Source of the DNA: an uncultured Clostridia bacterium
GTDB taxonomy: Bacteria > Bacillota_A > Clostridia > TANB77 > CAG-508
Direction: 5' to 3'
Assembly: GCA_944390995.1 (NCBI GenBank)
Contig: CALXSA010000010.1
Location: forward strand, 1 to 37,437
Length of the DNA stretch: 37,437 nt
Shown: positions 24,549-34,745 of the stretch, piece by piece
How the letters are laid out: every line of letters begins with the position of its first letter
How positions within the stretch are numbered: the stretch's first letter is position 1
Made by a program: the position numbers and the translations under genes
Notes under the pieces: model-generated
Told to the model about the DNA's origin: nothing
What the model saw: only the letters and a program-made list of their open reading frames with translations
Databases searched by the model: none

Positions 24549-27122
24549 ATGTACGAGAAAGAGTGTACAAGTAGTGTTGAACAGTTTATAGAAGAAAATA
24601 ATTTTAAGAAAAGAGGGCTAAGTACTAGCGAGGCCAAGAAAAATATATCGAAATATGGGCAAAACGTGATGAGGCAAAAAAAGCCTAAGCAATGGTATAA
24701 TTATTTGCTCGAGAGTTTGTTTAGTACTTTTAATTTGATTTTATTAGGTATTGTTGTGGTTCTGCTATACACAGATGTAATTATTTCAGACCCGCCTAAT
24801 TATGCTAATATCATTGTAATTCTTATTTTAATTACAGTGAGCACTTTGCTTGAATTTTTTGAGGTGTACAGGTCTAATAAAGCAGCGGAAAAACTGAAGA
24901 ATTTGGTTTCGGTAAAAACCACGGTTATAAGAAATGGGAAACAGACGAAAATATTTTCTACAAATGTTACTGTGGGAGATGTTGTGTTGTTGTCAGCAGG
25001 AGACCTAATTCCAGCGGACATGAGAATTATAGAGGCAAAGGACTTATATGTTGTTCAGTCTTCTTTGACTGGCGAGAGCGATTCTGTAAAAAAGGTTGCT
25101 GAGTCGGAAAAAGGCGGAAAGATAGAGGATATAACAGACCTAGATACAATTTGCTTTATGGGCACAAATGTTATGAGTGGGTCTGCAAAGGGAATTGTGT
25201 TTAAAACTGGTGATGACACCTATTTAGGCAAAGTTGCAGATACAATAACAGACGAAAAGCCTAAGACCGATTTTCAAAAGGGAATTGAAAACGTTAGTAA
25301 GCTGCTTATTAGGTTTATGCTTGTGCTTATTCCAATTACTTTCATTGTAAATGCTGCGAAGCATGGAACCATTACTGCGTTTACATTTGCGGTTGCGATT
25401 GCAATAGGAATTACGCCGCTTTTGCTTCCAGTTATATTGTCTTCTAGCTTGGCAAAGGGCGCAACCAGAATGTCGAAAAAGAAGACAATTGTAAAAAGGC
25501 TAGACAGTATCCAGAGCTTTGGCGCAATGAATATTTTGTGTACTGATAAGACGGGAACGCTTACTGAGGATAAAATTGTACTCGAGAAATACTTGGACAT
25601 CAAAGGGGAAGAAGATACAAGGGTGCTCAAACATGCTTTTCTTAATTCGTATTTCCAAACTGGGCTAAAGGGAAATATAGACGAAGCGGTTATTGCTAGG
25701 ACAAAGAGAACGGAGCTAAAGGGAATTGAGGAGAATTACGAAAAAGTAGATGAAATACCATTTGACTTCTCAAGAAGGAGATTGTCTGTAGTTGTTTCTG
25801 ACGGGAAGAAAAAGCAATTAATTACAAAAGGAGCAGTAGAGGAAATTTTGAGCATCTGTACAATGGTGGACTACAAGGGCGAAGTTTCTGAAATTAATAG
25901 GGAAATAAAGCAAAATATTTTGAAAATAACAAAAGAGCTAAACAAGCAGGGACTAAGAGTTGTTGCTGTTGCTCAAAAGAATGATATAGATGGAATTGAT
26001 GCATTCTCTGTAAAAGATGAGTGCAAAATGGTGCTAATGGGCTTTATAGGCTTTTTGGATCCACCAAAAGAGAGTGCGAAGGATGCGATTGCAAGATTAA
26101 ACAAGGATGGAATTCGAGCTATTGTTTTAACAGGAGACAACGAATACGTAACAAAGGCAATTTGTGAAAAGGTTAATATAAATACAGATAAAATAGTGCT
26201 TGGAAGCAAGGTCGAAAAACTTTCAGACGCAGCGCTTAGAAGGCTTTTGAAAAAGACAAATGTGTTTGCAAAACTATCGCCAATACAAAAGGCGAGAATT
26301 GTTAGGGTGCTAAAAGAGGCTGGCAATGTTGTGGGCTACATGGGAGACGGAATAAACGATGCGCCTTCAATGCACAATGCAGAAGTGGGAATATCTGTGG
26401 ATACAGCAGTTGATATAACCAAGGAAACTGCGGATATAATACTTTTGCAAAAAGACTTGGACGTCCTTACAGATGGAGTGATTGAAGGAAGAAAAACATT
26501 TGGAAATTTGCAAAAATACATTAAAATGGCAGTTAGCTTTAACTTCGGTGAGGTGCTATCTGTGCTAATTGCAAGTATTTTCTTGCCATTCTTCCCAATA
26601 ACGCCAATACAGCTTTTGGTGCAAAGTTTGATATACGACATAGGACAGCTTTCAATTCCATACGATAATGTGGACAAAGAATATTTAGAAAAACCAAGAA
26701 AATGGGATATGAAAAGTCTTAAAAGATTTATGATATGCATGGGGCCAATTAGCTCAATATTTGACTTAATGATATTTGCAATATTGTGGTATGGATTTGG
26801 ACTTAGAATGCCTGATGCAGCGCTATTCCAGTCAATTTGGTTCTCGTACGGAGTTGTGTCAAACCTAGTAGGCTTGCACGTTATAAGAACCGCAAAAACA
26901 CCATTCACGCAAAGCAACGCATCAAAAGCAGTGTATGCAACATCAATTGGACTTAGCATAGTGGCAATAATAATACCATTCACATTCTTAGGAAAAGTAA
27001 TAGGCCTAGTGCCAATACCAACTATGTATTTTTCAATAATACTTTTGGTGCCAATACTATATTGCGTTGTTGCATCAATAATAAAGAAAAGATATGTAAA
27101 ACAGTATGGAGAGTGGTTATAA
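24549..27122 (+). CDS. P-type ATPase, Mg(2+)-transporting (MgtA-like, P3B)
   Basis: ATP-driven cation pump of the inner membrane. N-terminal cation-ATPase domain, membrane pair M1-M2 (about 55-100), actuator domain with LTGESDSVKK (about 172-184), M3-M4 with GITPLLLPVILSSSLAKGA, phosphorylation motif CTDKTGTLTED (Asp about 336), nucleotide domain with KGAVEEI, hinge GYMGDGINDAPSMHNAEVGISVD, and six C-terminal membrane segments. 857 residues. Overall organisation fits P3B magnesium importers, but the M4 motif has TPLLLP where classical MgtA has TPEMLP, so substrate may differ. RBS AGAGGG. The stop codon abuts that of deoD. Confidence 0.85.
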   Translation: MYEKECTSSVEQFIEENNFKKRGLSTSEAKKNISKYGQNVMRQKKPKQWYNYLLESLFSTFNLILLGIVVVLLYTDVIISDPPNYANIIVILILITVSTLLEFFEVYRSNKAAEKLKNLVSVKTTVIRNGKQTKIFSTNVTVGDVVLLSAGDLIPADMRIIEAKDLYVVQSSLTGESDSVKKVAESEKGGKIEDITDLDTICFMGTNVMSGSAKGIVFKTGDDTYLGKVADTITDEKPKTDFQKGIENVSKLLIRFMLVLIPITFIVNAAKHGTITAFTFAVAIAIGITPLLLPVILSSSLAKGATRMSKKKTIVKRLDSIQSFGAMNILCTDKTGTLTEDKIVLEKYLDIKGEEDTRVLKHAFLNSYFQTGLKGNIDEAVIARTKRTELKGIEENYEKVDEIPFDFSRRRLSVVVSDGKKKQLITKGAVEEILSICTMVDYKGEVSEINREIKQNILKITKELNKQGLRVVAVAQKNDIDGIDAFSVKDECKMVLMGFIGFLDPPKESAKDAIARLNKDGIRAIVLTGDNEYVTKAICEKVNINTDKIVLGSKVEKLSDAALRRLLKKTNVFAKLSPIQKARIVRVLKEAGNVVGYMGDGINDAPSMHNAEVGISVDTAVDITKETADIILLQKDLDVLTDGVIEGRKTFGNLQKYIKMAVSFNFGEVLSVLIASIFLPFFPITPIQLLVQSLIYDIGQLSIPYDNVDKEYLEKPRKWDMKSLKRFMICMGPISSIFDLMIFAILWYGFGLRMPDAALFQSIWFSYGVVSNLVGLHVIRTAKTPFTQSNASKAVYATSIGLSIVAIIIPFTFLGKVIGLVPIPTMYFSIILLVPILYCVVASIIKKRYVKQYGEWL

Positions 27123-27137
27123 ACTCTCCATAGCTAT
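27105..27137. terminator. terminator formed by both gene ends (ATPase and deoD)
   Basis: TATGGAGAGT (27105-27114) pairs with ACTCTCCATA (27123-27132). The loop GGTTATAA contains both stop codons back to back (TTA 27117-27119 for deoD, TAA 27120-27122 for the ATPase). T-rich sequence follows on the plus strand. Confidence 0.75.
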
Positions 27138-27827
27138 TTTTATCATACTATTTAAAGAGCGCTCGCGTTCTTCAGAAGTGCTCTCCTGGTTTTTGTAGTG
27201 AGAATCAACTACAGTAAGTAGGCACGCAGCCTTTTTCCTAAAATACTTCGCTATATAAAATAGAGCAAAAGCCTCCATTTCGCAAGCAATAATATTTAAG
27301 TTCTTAGGAAATCTAGCAATAAAGCCATCCATATCCTCTAAATATCCATCAAAAACCTCATTGCAATAAGTATTTCCCTTTATATAAGGAATGCCTATTT
27401 TCTTTGCAGTCTCCTCAAGCCTCTCGTTAAGCTCCCTATCAGCCTCAGCAACATGCTCATCCTTCTGGTTCCATGCAAAAGCAAAATTACCTTCATTGTA
27501 ACTCTTATCAACTAAAATAGTATCAAACAAATTTAGCTCCTCATTATATGCGCCACAAGAGCCAATTCTAATAATATTTTCCACATCATAAAACTTAAAA
27601 AGCTCATAGGCATAAATACCCATGCTAGGCATACCCATACCAGAAGAAAATACAGTAACCGGCTTTTTGTTGTATGTTCCAGTATATGCAAGCATATTCC
27701 TTACAGTATTCACAAGCCTTGCATCCTGCAAAAAATTCTCAGCAATATATTTTGCCCTTAGCGGGTCTCCCGGCATTAAAACAGTCTTTTCAATATCTTT
27801 TTTCTCAGCATTACAGTGTATTGACAT
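27117..27827 (-). CDS. deoD: purine-nucleoside phosphorylase DeoD
   Basis: Hexameric phosphorylase that splits purine (deoxy)ribonucleosides to base and ribose-1-phosphate in salvage. 236 residues: HCNAEKKDIEKTVLMPGDPLRAKYIAENFL (phosphate site Gly and Arg), VFSSGMGMPSMGIYAYELF, IIRIGSCGAY, NIIACEMEAFALFYIA (substrate Glu) and LLTVVDSH (the catalytic Asp of the family). RBS AAGGAGG before ATG 27827. Monocistronic, convergent with the ATPase with no spacer. Confidence 0.96.
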   Translation of the reverse strand: MSIHCNAEKKDIEKTVLMPGDPLRAKYIAENFLQDARLVNTVRNMLAYTGTYNKKPVTVFSSGMGMPSMGIYAYELFKFYDVENIIRIGSCGAYNEELNLFDTILVDKSYNEGNFAFAWNQKDEHVAEADRELNERLEETAKKIGIPYIKGNTYCNEVFDGYLEDMDGFIARFPKNLNIIACEMEAFALFYIAKYFRKKAACLLTVVDSHYKNQESTSEERERSLNSMIKIAMESL

Positions 27828-27895
27828 AAATTACCTCCTTAGTTCTATTATGCTACCTATTTTATATTATATACAAAATAAAATCAAGCTCGTTT

Positions 27896-28080
27896 TTCGT
27901 TTTAGGGACAGGTCTCACAGCGAAAAAAATTTCGTTTTGGGGACACATCTCGAAAGAAGATACAGAGCTTGAACGCTGGGGACACTCAATTCCGTCCAAG
28001 AACTTGGAGAAAAGGGACAGACCGTAGTGTCCAAAAAGTCCAAGAATGTGGACGAAAAGGAATGTCCCAAGCGTCCAAGT
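27896..28080 (+). repeat. GGGAC-box intergenic repeat, copy 3
   Basis: The CGTTTTAGGGACAGGTCTC / CGTTTTGGGGACACATCTCG module (27898-27953), followed by GAACGCTGGGGACACTCAA, CCGTCCAAGAACTTGGA and GGAATGTCCCAAGCGTCCAAG, i.e. a long imperfect palindrome. Same modules as at 24.3, 32.2 and 34.6 kb. The 466-base gap 27828-28293 otherwise holds the next three entries. Confidence 0.7.
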
Positions 28081-28130
28081 ATTACGAAAACATTACAGAA
28101 ATATGGTAACTGCTCAATAAAAATGCGTAT

Positions 28131-28166
28131 GTAGGAAATTGACAAAGAGAAATGTCGGTTTCCTAC
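28131..28166 (+). terminator. two-part hairpin abutting a promoter
   Basis: GTAGGAAA pairs with TTTCCTAC and, inside, GACA with TGTC. It is followed by TTGTTTTATTTT, whose first six bases serve as the -35 box of the next promoter. Confidence 0.5.
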
Positions 28167-28196
28167 TTGTTTTATTTTAAGCACATGTGGTATAAT
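28167..28196 (+). promoter_or_regulatory. promoter of the AAA-ATPase-like gene
   Basis: TTGTTT (28167-28172), 18-base spacer, TATAAT (28191-28196) with TGG before it, the same TGTGGTATAATT context as ahead of the P-type ATPase gene. Confidence 0.55.
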
Positions 28197-28241
28197 TGTT
28201 TTGCAATAAGCAGTGTTTAAACTATCAAGCGAGAGAAGATA

Positions 28242-28273
28242 AGCTGTTTTTTTGCTCCGTCCCTAAAAACAGC
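28242..28273 (+). repeat. GGGACGGAGC repeat, copy 4 (in a 5' leader)
   Basis: AGCTGTTTTT..., GCTCCGTCCCT, AAAAACAGC: the outer arms pair. It sits between the promoter and the ATG at 28294 and could act as an attenuator or terminator. Confidence 0.6.
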
Positions 28274-28293
28274 CAGAAAGAGAGGTAAAGTTT

Positions 28294-29970
28294 ATGAAGA
28301 AGTTACCATATGGAAAAAGTGATTATGAGCAATTAATAGAAAATGATTATTACTATGTAGATAAGACAAAATATATAGAAAAACTAGAAAATTTACCAGA
28401 AACATATATAATGTTTTTGCGTCCAAGGAAATTTGGCAAAACGCTATTTACAAGCACATTGGAGAATTATTATGATATAAAGAGGGCAGATAAATTTGAT
28501 AGGTTATTTGGAAATACGTATATAGGAAAGAACCCAACAAGCCTAAAAAATAGCTACCATATATTAAAGTTCAATTTTTCGGGAATTGATACAGATGATG
28601 AGAAAACAACGATAAAGTCATTTAAAAGAGAAGTTGCCTCATCTATAGGTGTGTTTGTTGACAGATATGGATTAGACTTTTATATAAACGAAGATGATGA
28701 AGCAGAAGGAATATTGGATAATTTGATAAAAGCGTTTGGGTTGCAAAAGCCAGAAGAAAAAATATATGTAATAATAGATGAGTACGACCATTTTGCAAAC
28801 GAGCTTTTGAGCTTTAATACAGGAAAATTCAAAGAATTAGTTTCAAAAAACGGTAAGGTAAGAAAGTGGTACGAAATATTAAAGAAAGGTACAGAAAGTG
28901 TAGTAGATAGAATATTTATTACAGGAGTGGTGCCAATAACGCTGGATAGTTTAACATCAGGCTTTAATATTATCTCTGACAAAACGCAAAATTTTGGCTT
29001 TAATGAAATGATGGGCTTTACAAATGATGAGCTTATACAAATGATGCAAGATATAGGAATATCAAAAGAGGAGCAAGAACAGCTATTGACAATAATGAAG
29101 GAGAACTATGATGGATATAAGTTTTCGGTAGGTGCTACAGAAAAGATATACAATTCAAATATGTGCTTATATTTTTTGAATAGCTATTTGGAACGAAGAA
29201 AAATACCAGCTCAGTTAATAGACAATAACATAGCTAGTGATTATACTAAATTGGGTAATATGCTAGACTTATGCAAAGGAGAAGAAAGGGAAAAGGTAAT
29301 AGAAAAAACAGTATAAGGAAAAGGTATAATATGATAGATTATATAGAAGTTCAATCCTGCTATTGAGTTTGGGAAAATTGAATTAGTGTCAATGCTATTT
29401 TACTTAGGTTACTTAACAATAGAGGATAATGTAGCAGATTATCCAAAGTTGGGAATACCAAATAATGTTATGAAAGAAATATATACAGATTACTTTTTGA
29501 AGGTATTAAGGAGAGAATTTGAATTTGATGTAAGTCAAACGTATAGTGACATGGCAACAGAAATTGCGCTAGAGGGGAAAATAGACAAGATTGTTGTTGC
29601 AATGCAAAGCTACTTAGAGAACTTATCAAATAGAGATTATATGCGATTCGATGAAAAGTATGTAAAGCTAATTTTCTATTGTATAGCAATGAATTTAAGA
29701 ATATTTAGGCTTAAGTCAGAAATGGAAGTGCAGAGAAAATACCCAGACATATTGCTAATACCAAGAGACCAAAGCAAAGGATATAATGCGGTGATGATAG
29801 AGTTTAAGTATTTGAAGAAGGGCGAAGAAGGCAAATTACAAGAAAAACAGGAAGAAGCAAGAAAGCAGATAGAAGAATATGCCAGCTTTGAGGAGATAAA
29901 GGCGATAGAAAAGCTAAGCAAGTACACAGTAGTGGCAGTGAATGACAAGCTTTATGTGGAAAAGGTATAG
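28294..29970 (+). pseudogene. AAA-ATPase-like / PD-(D/E)XK nuclease-like protein, disrupted
   Basis: Member of a multi-copy family in gut anaerobes with an N-terminal AAA-ATPase-like domain and a C-terminal PD-(D/E)XK-type domain. Part 1 (28294-29316) has LPYGKSDYEQLIENDYYYVDKT, LRPRKFGKTLF (Walker A-like) and VIIDEYDHFA (Walker B-like). Part 2, in the same frame, resumes at about 29350 (FNPAIEFGKIELVSMLFYLGYLTI) and runs to 29970 with YPDILLIP...AVMIEFKYLKKG. Between them lie four in-frame stops (TAA 29314, TGA 29332, TAG 29335, TAG 29344) and shifted remnants, so several events have hit about 35 bases. Role is unknown. RBS AGAGAGGT before ATG 28294. Confidence 0.85.
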
Positions 29971-29980
29971 AAAGTAGAAG

Positions 29981-30020
29981 TTCGTTTTTGGAACACAGGT
30001 TTCTGGGCGAACTTTTTTCG
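29981..30020 (+). repeat. degenerate GGGAC-box repeat, copy 5
   Basis: GTTCGTTTTTGGAACACAGG, TTTCTGG, GCGAAC then TTTTTTCG: a diverged relative of the CGTTTTGGGGACAGGTCTCGCAGCG module with pairing ends GTTCG/CGAAC. It may terminate the gene before it. Confidence 0.45.
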
Positions 30021-30058
30021 TAACTTTGTGAAAATTGTGTGAATTTTAAAATAACCTA

Positions 30059-30087
30059 TTGACTTTTTTATAAAAAGGGTATATATT
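30059..30087 (+). promoter_or_regulatory. groESL promoter
   Basis: TTGACT (30059-30064), 17-base spacer, TATATT (30082-30087), directly followed by the CIRCE operator. Confidence 0.8.
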
Positions 30088-30114
30088 TTAGCAGTCGGAT
30101 GAAAAGAGTGCTAA
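30088..30114. promoter_or_regulatory. CIRCE operator (HrcA-binding)
   Basis: TTAGCAGTC-N9-GAGTGCTAA. The consensus is TTAGCACTC-N9-GAGTGCTAA, so the left arm has one change (C to G at position 7). HrcA repression of groESL with heat induction is established for this element. Confidence 0.93.
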
Positions 30115-30139
30115 AATATGTTGGCATATTTTGGCATGA

Positions 30140-30472
<333 letters not shown>

Positions 30473-30498
30473 GAGGAATAAAAAAGAAAGGAATGTGA

Positions 30499-32139
<1,641 letters not shown>

Positions 32140-32152
32140 TGCGAGTGGCAAA

Positions 32153-32270
32153 AGCTGCTTTTAGGGACGGAGCAAAAAAACAGCTCCGTCCCTAATTTAA
32201 AATTTCGTTTTGGGGACAGGTCTCGCAGCGAAAAAAATTTCGTTTTGGGGACAGGTCCCAAAACGAAAAA
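32153..32270 (+). repeat. GGGAC-box intergenic repeat, copy 6 (most complete)
   Basis: First module 32153-32193: AGCTGCTTTT / AAAACAGCT can pair, or AGGGACGGAGC (32163-32173) can pair with GCTCCGTCCCT (32183-32193); the choices share bases. Second module 32201-32270: TTTCGTTTTGGGGACAGG, TCTCGCAGCG, then TTTCGTTTTGGGGACAGG, TCCCAAAACG. It separates the convergent groL and membrane-protein genes. Confidence 0.75.
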
Positions 32271-32271
32271 A

Positions 32272-32766
32272 TTAATCTTCACGCTCTACTTCCTTTTTTA
32301 CATCTTTTGTTGCGACATACCACATTGCAATATTTGCAACCCATTCGCAAACAATCGTAACTACAACAATGCTACTTAGTAGCGATACGGTTCCTTCATC
32401 GTAAATGTTTGAAAGTATGTTTATAGCAGTACTTTGATTCGATAGATTTATTATATTTATAGCGGTATAAAGTATTAGCATCACCATTAGAAATATAAAT
32501 AGATTTCTTTTAACCGGTTCAATGCTTGAGCTTTCAATTTTCTTTTTGCTAAAAGCAAGATTTATGCTGATTGTCCAGTTTAGATAAGCGGAAATTAGCA
32601 TAAGTGCTATATCGATTAGTACTATTGCTGGTATGTTATTTATTTGTGGAATTACAAACTGTGATATTGGTGTTAATATTAAACCAAGCAAAAGCGCAAA
32701 TAAAATGTAAAATACTATAATTCTTGCTGTCATAACTGCTGACGAAACAATTTTTCTTTCTCCCAT
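32272..32766 (-). CDS. small four-helix membrane protein, unknown
   Basis: 164 residues with membrane segments at about 10-34, 43-66, 85-107 and 128-151, and a charged C-terminus (TKDVKKEVERED). No motif is recognised. RBS GGAGAGG before ATG 32766. A 37-codon fragment of a related gene lies just upstream on the same strand (32787-32900), which suggests a tandem pair of which one copy has decayed. Confidence 0.7.
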   Translation of the reverse strand: MGERKIVSSAVMTARIIVFYILFALLLGLILTPISQFVIPQINNIPAIVLIDIALMLISAYLNWTISINLAFSKKKIESSSIEPVKRNLFIFLMVMLILYTAINIINLSNQSTAINILSNIYDEGTVSLLSSIVVVTIVCEWVANIAMWYVATKDVKKEVERED

Positions 32767-32786
32767 AAAGACCTCTCCTTTTTTAT

Positions 32787-32900
32787 TTAATAAGAATGTG
32801 TTACTGTATTACGAATTTTTTTGGTAACAATATAGCATAATGCTATATTTATAACCCATTTGCATATAATTATTACAACTGTTATATATCCACCTTTCAT
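32787..32900 (-). pseudogene. 3'-end remnant of a paralogous membrane protein
   Basis: The minus strand reads MKGGYITVVIIICKWVINIA, LCYIVTKKIRNTVTHSY, stop. This aligns with the C-terminus of the intact gene next to it (SSIVVVTIVCEWVANIAMWYVATKDVKKE): TVV/TIV, C-x-WV-x-NIA, Y-x-x-TK. No ribosome site precedes the ATG, and the upstream body is missing, so decay after duplication is likely; a tiny expressed membrane peptide is the alternative. Confidence 0.6.
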
Positions 32901-32936
32901 TCTGAAACAATTATATAAAATATTGTACTACAAAAA

Positions 32937-32978
32937 TGTTACAATTTTGTTACAATAGTATTAAGAAAATGTTACAAT
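32937..32978. promoter_or_regulatory. three phased TGTTACAAT repeats upstream of mtaB
   Basis: Identical 9-mers begin at 32937, 32948 and 32970, i.e. 11 and 22 bases apart, on the same face of the helix, ending at the -35 box. They look like binding sites of an unidentified regulator. Confidence 0.5.
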
Positions 32979-33006
32979 TGACAAAAGGCGGAAAATATAA
33001 TATTAT
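32978..33006 (+). promoter_or_regulatory. promoter of mtaB
   Basis: TTGACA (32978-32983), 17-base spacer, TATTAT (33001-33006), 34 bases before the ATG. Confidence 0.65.
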
Positions 33007-33039
33007 GGAAAGTAGGTTAAGAATTAGGAGAGGAAGAAA

Positions 33040-34459
33040 ATGGAAAAGAAGAAAGTAGCATTTTGCACATTAGGGTGCAAGGTAAATCAATACGAAACAA
33101 ATGCGATGGTGCAGGAGTTTATGAAGAAGAATTTTGAAGTGGTAGAGTTTGACGAAAAGGCGGATATATATGTAATTAATACTTGTACTGTAACTAACAT
33201 GGCGGATAGGAAGTCAAGGCAGATGCTTAGGAAGGTGAAAGAATTAGCGCCTGAGGCTGTTTTGGTTGCGGTTGGTTGTTATGCGCAGGTAGGGAAAGAG
33301 GAGCTTGAGAAAATTCCGGAGATTGATTTGATTTTGGGAAATAATGAGAAGAAAGATGTGGTAAAGTTTGCAGAGGAGACGCTTGAGAGCAAGTTGAATG
33401 CTACGAATGTACAGAAAGCAGAACAAGACGAGGCAGGAGAGGCTTTTGCGCAAGTGACTGATGTACTGCATTGTGAGGAGTATTCGGAGTTTGGAGATGT
33501 AACTTTTACCGAGAAAACAAGAGCAGTAATAAAAGTGCAGGATGGATGCGACAGATTTTGTTCATATTGCATAATTCCGTATGCAAGGGGTCATATAAGG
33601 AGCAGAAGGCCAGAGCAGGTTGTTAGCGAGATAACAAAAATAGCTCAGGCGGGAATTAAAGAGGTTGTTATTACTGGAATACATTTGGCTTCGTATGGCA
33701 GGTACTTTGGTGAAGATAGAAGTGTGTATAAGTCTGTAGGAAATAGTGCGAAAAATAATGAGCAAAAGCAAGCAAAGTACGGACTAATAGACTTGCTTGA
33801 AGAAATAAATGGAATTGAAGGAATTGAGCGTATACGTTTGCGGTTCATTGGAGCCAACACTAATAACAGAAGAATTTGTGGAGAGGTTAGCGAAGCTTAA
33901 GAAAATTTGTGACCACTTCCATTTGTCGTTGCAAAGCGGCTGCGACGAAACACTAAAAAGAATGAACAGAAGGTACACTACAGAGGAATTTGAAAGGGGC
34001 GTCCAGCTTTTGAGAAGGGCATTCGAAAATGCCACGCTTACTACAGATATTATAGTAGGGTTCCCGGGTGAGACAGAAAAAGAATTTAATACAACGTATA
34101 AATTTTTGGAGAAAATAAAATTTTATAAAATGCATGTGTTTAAGTATTCGCAAAGAAAGGGCACAAGGGCTGCGGTGATGCCAAACCAAGTAGACGGTAG
34201 TTTGAAAGAGGAGAGAAGCAGGAAATTGATTGCGCTATCAAACAAAAATGAGGAGGAGTACAATAGGTCGTACATTGGAAAGAGTGTAGAGGTGCTTTTT
34301 GAGGATGCACATGTAGAAGTGGGCAGAACATACAGGAAAGGCCACACAACAAATTATATTGTAGTGAAGGTTGAAACAGAAGAAGATTGGGAAAATGAGA
34401 TTAAGAAAGTGAAGATTGTCGGTGTGGACGGCTTGGAACTGTTGGGAGAGCTGGGGTAA
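33040..34459 (+). CDS. mtaB: tRNA-t6A37 methylthiotransferase MtaB, read only with a +1 shift at 33841
   Basis: Radical-SAM enzyme that adds a methylthio group to t6A37 of tRNA (ms2t6A). The first part (33040-33840, 267 codons) holds the UPF0004 domain cysteines (CTLGCKVNQYE, NTCTVT, GCYAQ) and the radical-SAM CxxxCxxC (DGCDRFCSYCIIPYARG). It then meets CGG at 33841-33843 and ends 20 codons later at 33900. Skipping C33841 gives IRL-GSLEPTLITEEFVERLAKL, the normal sequence, through HLSLQSGCDETLKRMNRRYT, DIIVGFPGETEKEF and a TRAM domain, to 34459. Joined product about 472 residues. The break lies inside the SAM barrel, so the short product would be inactive. RBS AGGAGAGG. Note ywlC in this window supplies the t6A substrate modification. 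Confidence 0.92.
33838..33853 (+). other. candidate +1 frameshift site (CGG, mtaB)
   Basis: Zero frame: TTG CGG TTC. Skipping C33841: TTG-GGT-TCA-TTG, i.e. L-G-S-L. The core CGGTTCATTG matches CGGGTCATTA in the YnbB-family gene at 6438. There is no homopolymer here, which argues against simple polymerase slippage. Confidence 0.6.
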
Positions 34460-34485
34460 AGCTAGTTTAAATAAAAAATGCGAAC

Positions 34486-34556
34486 TTGCAAAGTAGGGAC
34501 ACGTTTAATCTTGCAAGTTTTTGCAAAAATAGACGTGTCCCTACTTTGCAAAAATT
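34486..34556. repeat. 19-bp-stem hairpin repeat after mtaB
   Basis: TTGCAAAGTAGGGACACGT (34486-34504) pairs perfectly with its complement at 34533-34551; the loop contains a second TTGCAAG/TTTTTGCAA pair. Followed by AAAATTTAAG. Half of it recurs at about 24381-24401. Probable terminator of mtaB. Confidence 0.7.
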
Positions 34557-34569
34557 TAAGATAATTATT

Positions 34570-34745
34570 TTGCCTTGGACGTTGGGGATACTCAATTCTG
34601 TCTGAGAACGTAGACGAAAAGGAGTGCCTCTAGCGTCCAAGAACGTGTATCCAAAGGCTTGTCCCCAACGTCCGAATTAGGGACGGAGCTGTTTTTTTTT
34701 GCTCCGTCCCTAAAAACAACTTTGAGACTTGTCCCCAAAACGAAA
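34570..34745 (-). repeat. GGGAC-box intergenic repeat, copy 7
   Basis: GGACGTTGGGGATACTCAA ... GAGTGCCTCTAGCGTCCAAG (as in copy 3), then AGGGACGGAGC (34679-34689) pairing with GCTCCGTCCCT (34701-34711), then GAGACTTGTCCCCAAAACG. The last parts are in the opposite orientation to copy 6. It lies between convergent mtaB and mutS2; nothing else is seen in the 286-base gap. Confidence 0.7.

Noticed and set aside
33809..34459. Separate gene starting upstream of the mtaB shift
   Set aside because: The first ten residues are non-family sequence in the wrong frame; homology starts exactly after CGG, so this is the second half of mtaB.
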